A DNA stretch of 13,537 bases, from assembly GCA_024279045.1 (NCBI GenBank), contig JAJRRZ010000185.1, forward strand, positions 1 to 13,537, given 5' to 3'. A program made the position numbers and the translations under genes. This DNA comes from Alphaproteobacteria bacterium. GTDB lineage: Bacteria > Pseudomonadota > Alphaproteobacteria > Rhizobiales > Aestuariivirgaceae. Numbering within the stretch: the first letter of the stretch is position 1; the number at the start of each line of letters is the position of its first letter. Positions 1 through 12,761 of this stretch are shown in pieces. The notes below the pieces were generated by a model. The model saw only the letters and a program-made list of their open reading frames with translations. It made no database searches and was not told the origin of the DNA.

Positions 1-159
1 GTGCGGCAGGAAACGGCAAAGGTAACCTGGCCGACCCGTCAGGAGGTGCTGATCACCACCGTGATGGTGCTGATCATGGTGGCGCTCACGGCGGTGTTCT
101 TCCTGGTGGTGGACGCCGTGCTAAAGTGGCTGGTGGACACGTTCATTTACGGCATCTGA
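1..159 (+). CDS. secE: Protein translocase subunit SecE, C-terminal part (5' end outside window)
   Basis: SecE is the small essential subunit of the SecYEG channel in the inner membrane, where it clamps and stabilises SecY. Frame 1 is open from the first base to a TGA at 157-159 and gives 52 residues. They contain the family signature KVTWPTRQE (residues 7-15 of the fragment), followed by one hydrophobic span of about 20 residues (roughly VLITTVMVLIMVALTAVFFL) and a short amphipathic tail ending IYGI. Single-span SecE proteins of this type are about 60-65 residues, so only some 10 N-terminal residues are missing. The GTG at position 1 is probably an internal Val codon and not the start. The gene precedes nusG, the usual bacterial order. 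Confidence 0.93.
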   Translation: MRQETAKVTWPTRQEVLITTVMVLIMVALTAVFFLVVDAVLKWLVDTFIYGI

Positions 160-193
160 GCTTCTGGCAATTCTGACAATTCGGGTGCAACGG

Positions 194-209
194 GGTTTCC
201 GGGGAAACC
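194..209 (+). other. Short hairpin in the secE-nusG spacer
   Basis: GGTTTC (194-199) pairs with GAAACC (204-209) around a four-base loop. No T-run follows, so it is not an intrinsic terminator. The rest of the 121-base spacer holds a small imperfect tandem repeat (TTCTGGCAA at 162-170, TTCTGACAA at 171-179) and no promoter I can defend. Function unknown; it may only be local mRNA structure. Confidence 0.25.
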
Positions 210-280
210 GGTCAAGGCGAGCGGCGCGGACATCTCTGCCGCAGCCGCCGCCACCTTCAGCAGGGCGGGGTCGTTCATTC

Positions 281-829
281 ATGGCAAAGCGCTGGTACAT
301 CGTGCACGCTTACTCGAATTTCGAGGACAAGGTGGCGGAGGAGATTCGCCATCAGGCCGAGATGCAGGGGTTGTCCGACTTCTTCGAGGAAGTGCTGGTG
401 CCTACCGAAGAGGTCATCGAGGTAAAGCCTGGTGGCCGGAAGGTGGTGAAGAAGCGTCATCTGTTTCCCGGTTACGTGCTGGTGAAAATGGAGATGAACG
501 ATGCCACCTTTCACCTGATCAAGAACACGCCGAAGGTAACCGGTTTCCTGGGCGCCGACCGTGGCAACAAGCCGCTGCCCATCTCCGAGGAGGAGGCCAG
601 GCGTATCCTCGGTATCGTGCAAGAGGGTGCGAAGCCGGTGGAAAGCGGCATCCGCTTCGACATCGGCGAGATGGTGCGCATCATCGACGGCCCCTTTGCC
701 AGCTTCGAGGGTGTGGTAGAGGACGTGGACGAAACGCATCAGCGGTTGAAGGTGTCGGTGTCCATCTTCGGGCGCGAGACGCCGGTGGAACTGGAATACG
801 GCCAGGTGGAAAAGGCCACCGGGGCGTAA
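281..829 (+). CDS. nusG: Transcription termination/antitermination factor NusG
   Basis: NusG binds the RNA polymerase clamp, suppresses pausing, helps Rho, and through its KOW domain contacts ribosomal protein S10 to couple transcription and translation. The 182-residue product has normal family length. The N-terminal NGN domain covers about residues 4-115, with YIVHAYSNFE at 6-15 and the conserved RHLFPGYVLV at 59-68. The C-terminal KOW domain starts near residue 126 (FDIGEMVRIIDGPFASFEG) and includes SIFGRETPVELEY, which corresponds to the S10/Rho-contacting region of E. coli NusG. The ATG at 281 gives the standard MAKRWYIVH start. The frame stays open back to 185, but that extension is Arg/Pro-rich with no family resemblance. 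The ribosome binding site is weak, a G-rich stretch at 263-270 about 10 bases upstream. Confidence 0.97.
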   Translation: MAKRWYIVHAYSNFEDKVAEEIRHQAEMQGLSDFFEEVLVPTEEVIEVKPGGRKVVKKRHLFPGYVLVKMEMNDATFHLIKNTPKVTGFLGADRGNKPLPISEEEARRILGIVQEGAKPVESGIRFDIGEMVRIIDGPFASFEGVVEDVDETHQRLKVSVSIFGRETPVELEYGQVEKATGA

Positions 830-832
830 AGC

Positions 833-888
833 TCATCGCGGGAGGTGGTGGCCGGAACGCCAGCCGGCATGCCGCCGCACCGCGATGG
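833..888 (+). promoter_or_regulatory. Compound hairpin in rplK leader; candidate L1 autoregulatory or processing element
   Basis: The outer stem CATCGCGG (834-841) pairs perfectly with CCGCGATG (880-887), plus a T-G wobble at 833/888. After a 2x3 internal loop, GGTGG (844-848) pairs with CCGCC (872-876). After a second internal loop, GCCGG (851-855) pairs with CCGGC (864-868) around an 8-base loop. The structure begins four bases after the nusG stop and ends about 70 bases before rplK. In E. coli, L1 represses the L11-L1 operon by binding an internal-loop structure in the rplK leader, so position and shape are suggestive. I have not matched the specific L1 contact bases. Confidence 0.4.
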
Positions 889-958
889 CCTCTGAAACCG
901 GGTGTGCGCAGGGGTCGTGAGGCTGCTGGCCACCCGCATGCAGGCAAGAGGTAGGAAA

Positions 959-1387
959 ATGGCGAAGAAGATCGAAGGGTATCTGAAGATGCAGGTGCCC
1001 GCCGGGCAGGCCAATCCGTCGCCCCCCGTGGGGCCGGCGCTGGGTCAGCGTGGTATCAACATCATGGAGTTCTGCAAGGCCTTCAATGCCAAGACGCAGG
1101 ACATGGAGCCCGGTGCGCCGGTGCCCACCATCATCACCATCTATCAGGACAAGTCCTTCACCTTCGAGATCAAGACGCCGCCGGCGTCGTATCTGCTGAA
1201 GAAGGCGGCGAAGATCCAGAAAGGCTCGCAGGAGCCTGGGCTGAAGAATGTCGGCCAGGTAACCCGCGCGCAGATTCGCGAGATTGCCGAGGTGAAGATG
1301 AAGGATCTCAATGCCCGCGACATGGACGCGGCGATGAAGATCATCGAGGGATCGGCCCGCTCCATGGGCCTCGAGGTGGTGGAGTGA
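959..1387 (+). CDS. rplK: 50S ribosomal protein L11
   Basis: L11 binds the GTPase-associated region of 23S rRNA together with the L10-L12 stalk. It is needed for factor-dependent GTP hydrolysis and for the stringent response. The 142-residue product has exactly the usual length. The N-terminal domain (about 1-70) has the Pro/Gly-rich segment NPSPPVGPALGQRG at 19-32, the thiostrepton and factor-contact side. The C-terminal RNA-binding domain (about 73-142) contains TPPASYLLKKAA and GLKNVGQVTRAQI. The ATG at 959 is chosen for the canonical MAKKIEGYLK start and for GAGG at 948-951, 7 bases upstream. The frame is open back to 902 but that extension has no family match. It overlaps a possible upstream GTG for rplA by four bases, so the two genes are probably translationally coupled. 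Confidence 0.97.
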   Translation: MAKKIEGYLKMQVPAGQANPSPPVGPALGQRGINIMEFCKAFNAKTQDMEPGAPVPTIITIYQDKSFTFEIKTPPASYLLKKAAKIQKGSQEPGLKNVGQVTRAQIREIAEVKMKDLNARDMDAAMKIIEGSARSMGLEVVE

Positions 1388-1392
1388 GCGCC

Positions 1393-2094
1393 ATGCCGAA
1401 GCACGGAAAGCGTTATCGCAAGAATCAGGAGGGTATCGACCGCGACAAGGTCTATGCCCTCGACGAGGCCATCAGGCTGCTGAAGGAGCGCGCCAACGCG
1501 AAGTTCGACGAGACCATCGAGGTGGCGATGAACCTCGGTGTTGATCCGCGTCATGCCGACCAGATGGTGCGTGGCGTGGCCGAGTTGCCCGCCGGCACCG
1601 GCAAGACCGTGCGCGTGGCGGTGTTTGCCAAGGACGACAAGGCCGAGGAAGCGAAGGCCGCCGGGGCCGACATCGTCGGCGCGGAGGATCTGGTGGAGCA
1701 GATCCAGAAGGGCGAGATCAACTTCGACACGGCCATCGCCACGCCGGACATGATGCCGCTGGTGGGGCGTCTGGGCAAGATCCTCGGCCCGCGCGGGCTG
1801 ATGCCCAACCCCAAGGTGGGCACCGTTACGCCCAATGTGGGTGAGGCGGTGAAGCGCGCCAAGGCCGGTGCGGTGCAGTTCCGCGTGGAGAAGGCGGGCA
1901 TCGTGCATGCCGGCGTGGGCAAGGCCAGCTTCGACGAGGACAAGATCGCCCAGAACGTGAAGGCCTTTGTCGATGCGGTGATCAAGGCCAAGCCGGAAGG
2001 GGCGAAGGGCGCCTACGTGAAGCGCGTGGCGCTGTCGTCCACCATGGGGCCGGGGGTGAAGGTGGATCTGGCCTCCATCACTGGCGATGCATGA
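1393..2094 (+). CDS. rplA: 50S ribosomal protein L1
   Basis: L1 forms the mobile stalk at the ribosomal E site and helps release deacylated tRNA. In E. coli it is also the translational repressor of the L11 operon. The product is 233 residues, the normal length. It starts PKHGKRYRK after Met and has the L1 signature MPLVGRLGKILGPRGLMPNP beginning at about residue 121, followed by KVGTVTPNV. The ATG at 1393 is preferred because it gives the family N-terminus and has GGAG at 1381-1384 eight bases upstream. A GTG at 1384 overlapping the rplK stop (GTGA) would add three residues and cannot be excluded. Only five bases separate the rplK stop from the ATG. The C-terminus reads VKVDLASITGDA. Confidence 0.96.
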   Translation: MPKHGKRYRKNQEGIDRDKVYALDEAIRLLKERANAKFDETIEVAMNLGVDPRHADQMVRGVAELPAGTGKTVRVAVFAKDDKAEEAKAAGADIVGAEDLVEQIQKGEINFDTAIATPDMMPLVGRLGKILGPRGLMPNPKVGTVTPNVGEAVKRAKAGAVQFRVEKAGIVHAGVGKASFDEDKIAQNVKAFVDAVIKAKPEGAKGAYVKRVALSSTMGPGVKVDLASITGDA

Positions 2095-2101
2095 GGTTTT
2101 T

Positions 2102-2128
2102 TTGCCGGACGTTGATGCGTTCCGGCAA
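2102..2128 (+). other. Perfect 8-bp hairpin just after rplA
   Basis: TTGCCGGA (2102-2109) pairs perfectly with TCCGGCAA (2121-2128). Two further C-G pairs form past a bulged T at 2120, leaving a 6-base loop. It starts eight bases after the rplA stop. A run of seven T lies before and partly within the 5' arm and none follows the 3' arm, so it is not an intrinsic terminator for + strand transcripts, nor in the reverse direction. It may protect the 3' end of the rplKA message or be a processing site. The same arm sequence recurs in the hairpin after rplL. Confidence 0.45.
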
Positions 2129-2557
2129 GCATGAGTTTCCGGGTTGTCTGTGGACAGCCTGGATCTTGCCAGTGTTTCGGGGTGTCGCAGGGCATTCCTG
2201 AAATGCTGGATCAAGTCCTGTCCGAGACTGTGGGTGCTGGTGGCGAGCGATCGCCGCAGGCTCAAATGCCCCGTATGGGCTGCGGCCCGGGGCGGCCCGC
2301 AATAGACGGGAAGAACGGATCGCCGCGGCGGGCATGATTCCGTTGCGAGCGGTCGGTTTGGACCGGTGGCGCACCAGTGCCTTGCGCATGGCGCGCCACA
2401 CGACGCGGACAGGCCTTGCTGGGCGTCGCGCCAATGCGGCCTCGGCTCCTTGCGGGCGCTGTTTCCGTGAAGGGCCGGGCTGGCGGGCGCGGCAGGTTGG
2501 GCAACCGGGGTTCATGCCTTGATGGCTGCGGACCCCACCCTTGCCAAGGAGAGCAAA
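2129..2557 (+). promoter_or_regulatory. rplJL leader region, candidate L10(L12) autoregulatory RNA
   Basis: These 429 bases hold no open frame I can support. Three local inverted repeats are visible. The first, at 2237-2259, is CTG/CAG plus TGGCGA/TCGCCG capped by GCGA, a GNRA-type tetraloop. The second is AACGGA (2314-2319) with TCCGTT (2339-2344). The third is GTGGCGC (2366-2372) with GCGCCAC (2393-2399), directly preceded by a small hairpin CGGT-TTGG-ACCG (2354-2365). A further short stem GGTT/AACC lies at 2495-2506, close to the rplJ start. The L10-L12 complex is known to bind a leader upstream of rplJ and repress rplJL translation in several bacterial groups. A promoter may also lie here, as in E. 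coli, but I see no clear -35/-10 pair. Assignment rests on position and folding potential, not on a recognised binding motif. Confidence 0.4.
2546..2551 (+). promoter_or_regulatory. Shine-Dalgarno AAGGAG that fixes the rplJ GTG start
   Basis: AAGGAG ends six bases before GTG at 2558-2560, an ideal spacing. The competing in-frame starts, TTG at 2519 and ATG at 2522, have no purine-rich site at a suitable distance. Confidence 0.85.
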
Positions 2558-3076
2558 GTGGACAGAGCCCGCAAACGCGAGGTGGTCGCCTGGCTGAAGG
2601 AGGAGGTGTTCAGCACCTATCCTTCCATTGTCGTGGCGCACAACCTCGGCCTCACGGTGTCGCAGATGACCGATCTGCGCAACCGCATGTACGAGGCGGG
2701 TGGCATGGTGAAGGTGGTGAAGAACCGCCTGGCCAAGATTGCTCTTGACGGCACGCCCAGGGAAGGCCTGGCGGCGCTGTTCTCCGGCCCGACGGTGATG
2801 ATGTTTTCGCAAGACCCCGTGGTCGCGCCGAAAATCGCCGTCGGCTTTGCCAAGGAGCACGACAAGCTCGTGATTCTTGGCGGCATGCTGGAGGAATCGC
2901 TGCTGGACGAAGCTGGCGTGAAATCGCTGGCCGAGCTGCCCTCCCTGGACGAGCTGCGCGCAAAGCTCATCGGCACCATTCAGGCCCCGGCGCAGAAGAT
3001 CGCCGCGGTGCTGCAGGCGCCGGCGGGACAGCTGGCCCGGGTGCTGGCCGCGCGAGGAGAGCAGGAAGCCGCCTGA
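2558..3076 (+). CDS. rplJ: 50S ribosomal protein L10
   Basis: L10 anchors the L7/L12 dimers to 23S rRNA at the base of the stalk that recruits translation factors, and with L12 can repress its own mRNA. From the GTG at 2558 the product is 172 residues, a normal length, and begins MDRARKREVVAWLKEEV, matching the usual start of L10. Conserved blocks are the YPSIVVAHNLGLTVSQMTDLR segment, split by no gap, and the RNA-binding stretch VKVVKNRLAKIAL (about residues 51-63). The C-terminal helix that binds L12 dimers is Ala/Leu-rich (KIAAVLQAPAGQLARVLAA). An ATG at 2522 is in frame but would add 12 residues unlike the family and lacks a ribosome binding site. The gene is followed 97 bases later by rplL. 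Confidence 0.96.
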   Translation: MDRARKREVVAWLKEEVFSTYPSIVVAHNLGLTVSQMTDLRNRMYEAGGMVKVVKNRLAKIALDGTPREGLAALFSGPTVMMFSQDPVVAPKIAVGFAKEHDKLVILGGMLEESLLDEAGVKSLAELPSLDELRAKLIGTIQAPAQKIAAVLQAPAGQLARVLAARGEQEAA

Positions 3077-3090
3077 ACACGAACAGGTCG

Positions 3091-3125
3091 CGCCGCCGTC
3101 ATGCAAGGCAGCTTGAGCGGCGGCG
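3091..3125 (+). other. Hairpin in the rplJ-rplL spacer
   Basis: CGCCGCCG (3091-3098) pairs perfectly with CGGCGGCG (3118-3125). Within the loop CAAG (3104-3107) pairs with CTTG (3112-3115) around GCAG, giving a two-tier hairpin. No T-run follows. Twelve bases downstream is a perfect 10-base palindrome, GGTTCGAACC (3137-3146), before the rplL ribosome binding site. L12 is needed in about four copies per L10, so structure here could influence relative rplL expression. That is inference. Confidence 0.4.
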
Positions 3126-3173
3126 GGCAGGAAACTGGTTCGAACCGATCGCAACACATGAGGAAACGAGACA

Positions 3174-3551
3174 ATGGCTGATCTGGAGAAAATTGCCGAG
3201 GAGCTGTCCTCCCTGAGCGTGCTGGAGGCCGCTGAGCTGGCCAAGCTGCTGGAGGACAAGTGGGGTGTTTCCGCCGCCGCGCCGGTGGCCGTGGCCGCGG
3301 TGCCGGGCGCAGCCGGTGGCGAGGCTGGCGGCGCCGAGGAGAAGGACGAATTCGACGTCGTTCTCGTCAACCACGGCGACAAGAAGATCAACGTCATCAA
3401 GGAAGTTCGCGGCATCACCGGCCTGGGCCTGAAGGAGGCCAAGGAGCTGGTGGAGAAGGGCGGCGTGGTGAAGGAAGCCGTCTCCAAGGACGAGGCCGAG
3501 GAAATCAAGAAGAAGCTCGAGGAAGCCGGTGCTACCGTCGAGCTGAAATAA
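3174..3551 (+). CDS. rplL: 50S ribosomal protein L7/L12
   Basis: L12 forms the flexible multi-copy stalk that recruits EF-Tu, EF-G and other translational GTPases. The product is 125 residues, typical for the family. Residues 1 to about 35 (ADLEKIAEELSSLSVLEAAEL) form the dimerisation domain that binds L10. An Ala/Gly/Val/Pro hinge lies at about 36-55. The compact C-terminal domain (about 57-125) carries KDEFDVVLVNHGDKKINVIK and the GLGLKEAKELVEKGG factor-binding helices. The ATG at 3174 has AGGA at 3161-3164, nine bases upstream, and gives the canonical start. The stop is TAA. Very high charge and codon bias are normal for this abundant protein. Confidence 0.97.
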   Translation: MADLEKIAEELSSLSVLEAAELAKLLEDKWGVSAAAPVAVAAVPGAAGGEAGGAEEKDEFDVVLVNHGDKKINVIKEVRGITGLGLKEAKELVEKGGVVKEAVSKDEAEEIKKKLEEAGATVELK

Positions 3552-3566
3552 TCATGCGATGTGGTT

Positions 3567-3599
3567 GCCGGAAGGGCAGGGGATCCTGCGCCTTCCGGC
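3567..3599 (+). promoter_or_regulatory. Long GC-rich hairpin after rplL (attenuator or processing site candidate)
   Basis: GCCGGAAGG (3567-3575) pairs with CCTTCCGGC (3591-3599), and directly inside it GCAGG (3576-3580) pairs with CCTGC (3585-3589). The loop is GGAT and there is one bulged G at 3590, so 14 base pairs are Watson-Crick. It begins 15 bases after the rplL stop. No T-run follows, so it is unlikely to terminate on its own. In E. coli the rplL-rpoB spacer holds a partial terminator and an RNase III cleavage site that set the ratio of ribosomal protein to polymerase transcripts. This hairpin is in the equivalent place. Confidence 0.55.
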
Positions 3600-3703
3600 G
3601 GCTGCCCCGCAGTGCTTGTCAGGGCGTTGCGGCAGGCAGGAAAAGAGCTGGACAATCAGGTGGTGGATATCCTTTCAGGCATGTGGCAGGCGAGCAGTGC
3701 ATG

Positions 3704-3753
3704 ACACTTTTCCCGAAAGGCCGGCTGGTCAAGGGGGCTTTCGGGAAAGGTGT
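3704..3753 (+). promoter_or_regulatory. 16-bp hairpin upstream of rpoB (attenuator or RNase III site candidate)
   Basis: ACACTTTTCCCGAAAG (3704-3719) pairs with CTTTCGGGAAAGGTGT (3738-3753) over 16 continuous positions with a single T-G wobble (3708/3749). The 18-base loop is G-rich. The 3' arm ends in a four-T run (3753-3756) before CCGG, so weak factor-independent termination or pausing is possible. The long uninterrupted stem also suits a double-strand RNase. It lies about 100 bases before the rpoB start, in the spacer where E. coli has an attenuator and an RNase III site. Confidence 0.55.
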
Positions 3754-3851
3754 TTTCCGGCGTTCGTCAGGCAGGAAAATATTCTGATATCTGGGCAACA
3801 GGCACGCTGCCGAAGAGATTGTTCGGCGGCATCAGCAACGAAAGAACGGCG

Positions 3852-7994
<4,143 letters not shown>

Positions 7995-8008
7995 CCGGCA
8001 ACAAGGCA

Positions 8009-8057
8009 GCCGCGCAGCAGATCCATGGATGTGCCATGAAAGGATCGGTTGCGCGGC
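8009..8057 (+). promoter_or_regulatory. Long hairpin in the rpoB-rpoC spacer (candidate RNase processing site)
   Basis: GCCGCGCAGCAGATCC (8009-8024) pairs with GGATCGGTTGCGCGGC (8042-8057) over 16 positions, with one G-T wobble and one A-G mismatch. The stem continues inward with ATGG (8025-8028) against CCAT (8034-8037) around a five-base loop, with GAAA (8038-8041) unpaired on the 3' side. It starts 14 bases after the rpoB stop and ends about 90 bases before rpoC. No T-run follows, so termination is unlikely. The shape suggests processing or stability control between the two polymerase genes. Confidence 0.5.
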
Positions 8058-8148
8058 GTGATATCACCTTCGCCCCGCGGCAGGGGCTGCCCTTGTGGCC
8101 ACCTCCGCCGGGCAGGCATGACGGCAGGCATTCAGGAGCATTGGCGAA

Positions 8149-12432
<4,284 letters not shown>

Positions 12433-12466
12433 GCGCGACGCCCTATTCTCGCGCGCAAAGTGAATG

Positions 12467-12499
12467 CCCCGCGGCCAATGCGCTGGCCGCGGGGTTTTT
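12467..12499 (+). terminator. Rho-independent terminator of the rpoBC operon
   Basis: CCCCGCGGCC (12467-12476) pairs perfectly with GGCCGCGGGG (12485-12494) around an 8-base loop and is followed at once by TTTTT (12495-12499). It lies 34 bases after the rpoC stop. This is a textbook intrinsic terminator and marks the 3' end of the operon. Confidence 0.93.
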
Positions 12500-12571
12500 C
12501 ATGCCAGGTTCAGGTTCGGCGTGATAGCGTCTTACGTGATACATTGAATGGATATCTTGCCGTTTTTTGGA

Positions 12572-12587
12572 TGTGATTTTGATCACT
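12572..12587. promoter_or_regulatory. CRP/FNR-family-like dyad upstream of the last gene
   Basis: TGTGATTTTGATCACT contains the perfect dyad GTGAT-TTTG-ATCAC (12573-12586). Its half-sites resemble the TGTGA-N6-TCACA consensus of CRP-type regulators, with one mismatch in the last base. It lies in the AT-richer spacer about 175 bases before the GTG at 12762. Such dyads can arise by chance, and I cannot identify a matching -35/-10 pair nearby. Confidence 0.3.
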
Positions 12588-12610
12588 GCACGATGCAAGT
12601 TCGTCCATCC

Positions 12611-12640
12611 CGTCATCCTCGCGAAAACGAGGGCCTACAT
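12611..12640. repeat. Degenerate GTCATCC-type short palindromic intergenic repeat
   Basis: The segment begins CGTCATCCTCGCGAAAACGA and continues GGGCCTACAT. Its core CCTCG (12617-12621) pairs with CGAGG (12628-12632) around CGAAAA. This resembles the widespread bacterial repeat family built on GTCATTCCCGCGAAAGCGGGAATCC, here with a C/T-changed, compensated stem. Translated on the minus strand it gives a GPRFREDDG string, the spurious peptide often created by this family. Only one copy is visible in the window. Confidence 0.55.
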
Positions 12641-12748
12641 TACCTTGAGGAGGGGCGCTTGTGTTCGTGGATGTGTGTTGTGGATGGCGCTCAGGATGCC
12701 TGCTAGCGAGGGCATGGTAGTGTGGGGGTGGTGATTTTGTCAGGGGCC

Positions 12749-12755
12749 GGGGAGG
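12749..12755 (+). promoter_or_regulatory. Shine-Dalgarno GGGGAGG that supports the GTG start at 12762
   Basis: GGGGAGG ends six bases before GTG at 12762-12764. This is the strongest ribosome binding site in the region and favours GTG 12762 over TTG 12795 or ATG 12831, which are in the same frame. Confidence 0.6.
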
Positions 12756-12761
12756 TATAGG

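Noticed and set aside
162..190. Tandem TTCTGGCAA / TTCTGACAA in the secE-nusG spacer
   Set aside because: It is two nine-base units only, likely a chance local duplication with no supporting context.
185..280. N-terminal extension of nusG
   Set aside because: The Arg/Pro-rich residues do not match NusG, and the canonical MAKRWYIVH start lies at 281.
902..958. N-terminal extension of rplK
   Set aside because: L11 has a fixed 142-residue length starting MAKK, with a GAGG site placed for the ATG at 959.
2098..2128. Terminator after rplA
   Set aside because: The T-run precedes the hairpin and none follows it, so neither strand would give a stem followed by U residues.
2131..2337. Small open frame of 68 codons in the rplJ leader
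   Set aside because: It has no ribosome binding site, its composition is non-coding-like, and it overlaps the structured leader.
3750..3851. 34-codon extension of rpoB from GTG 3750
   Set aside because: The extension begins inside the hairpin at 3704-3753 and has no resemblance to RpoB N-termini. The open frame is likely fortuitous.
8111..8131. Direct repeat GGCAGGCAT twice with 12-base period before rpoC
   Set aside because: There are only two short copies in low-complexity GC-rich spacer, with no further copies and no evident function.
12661..12686. Imperfect direct repeat GTGTTCGTGGATG / GTGTTGTGGATG
   Set aside because: There are two inexact copies in a G/T-rich stretch, not enough to call an iteron or binding array.
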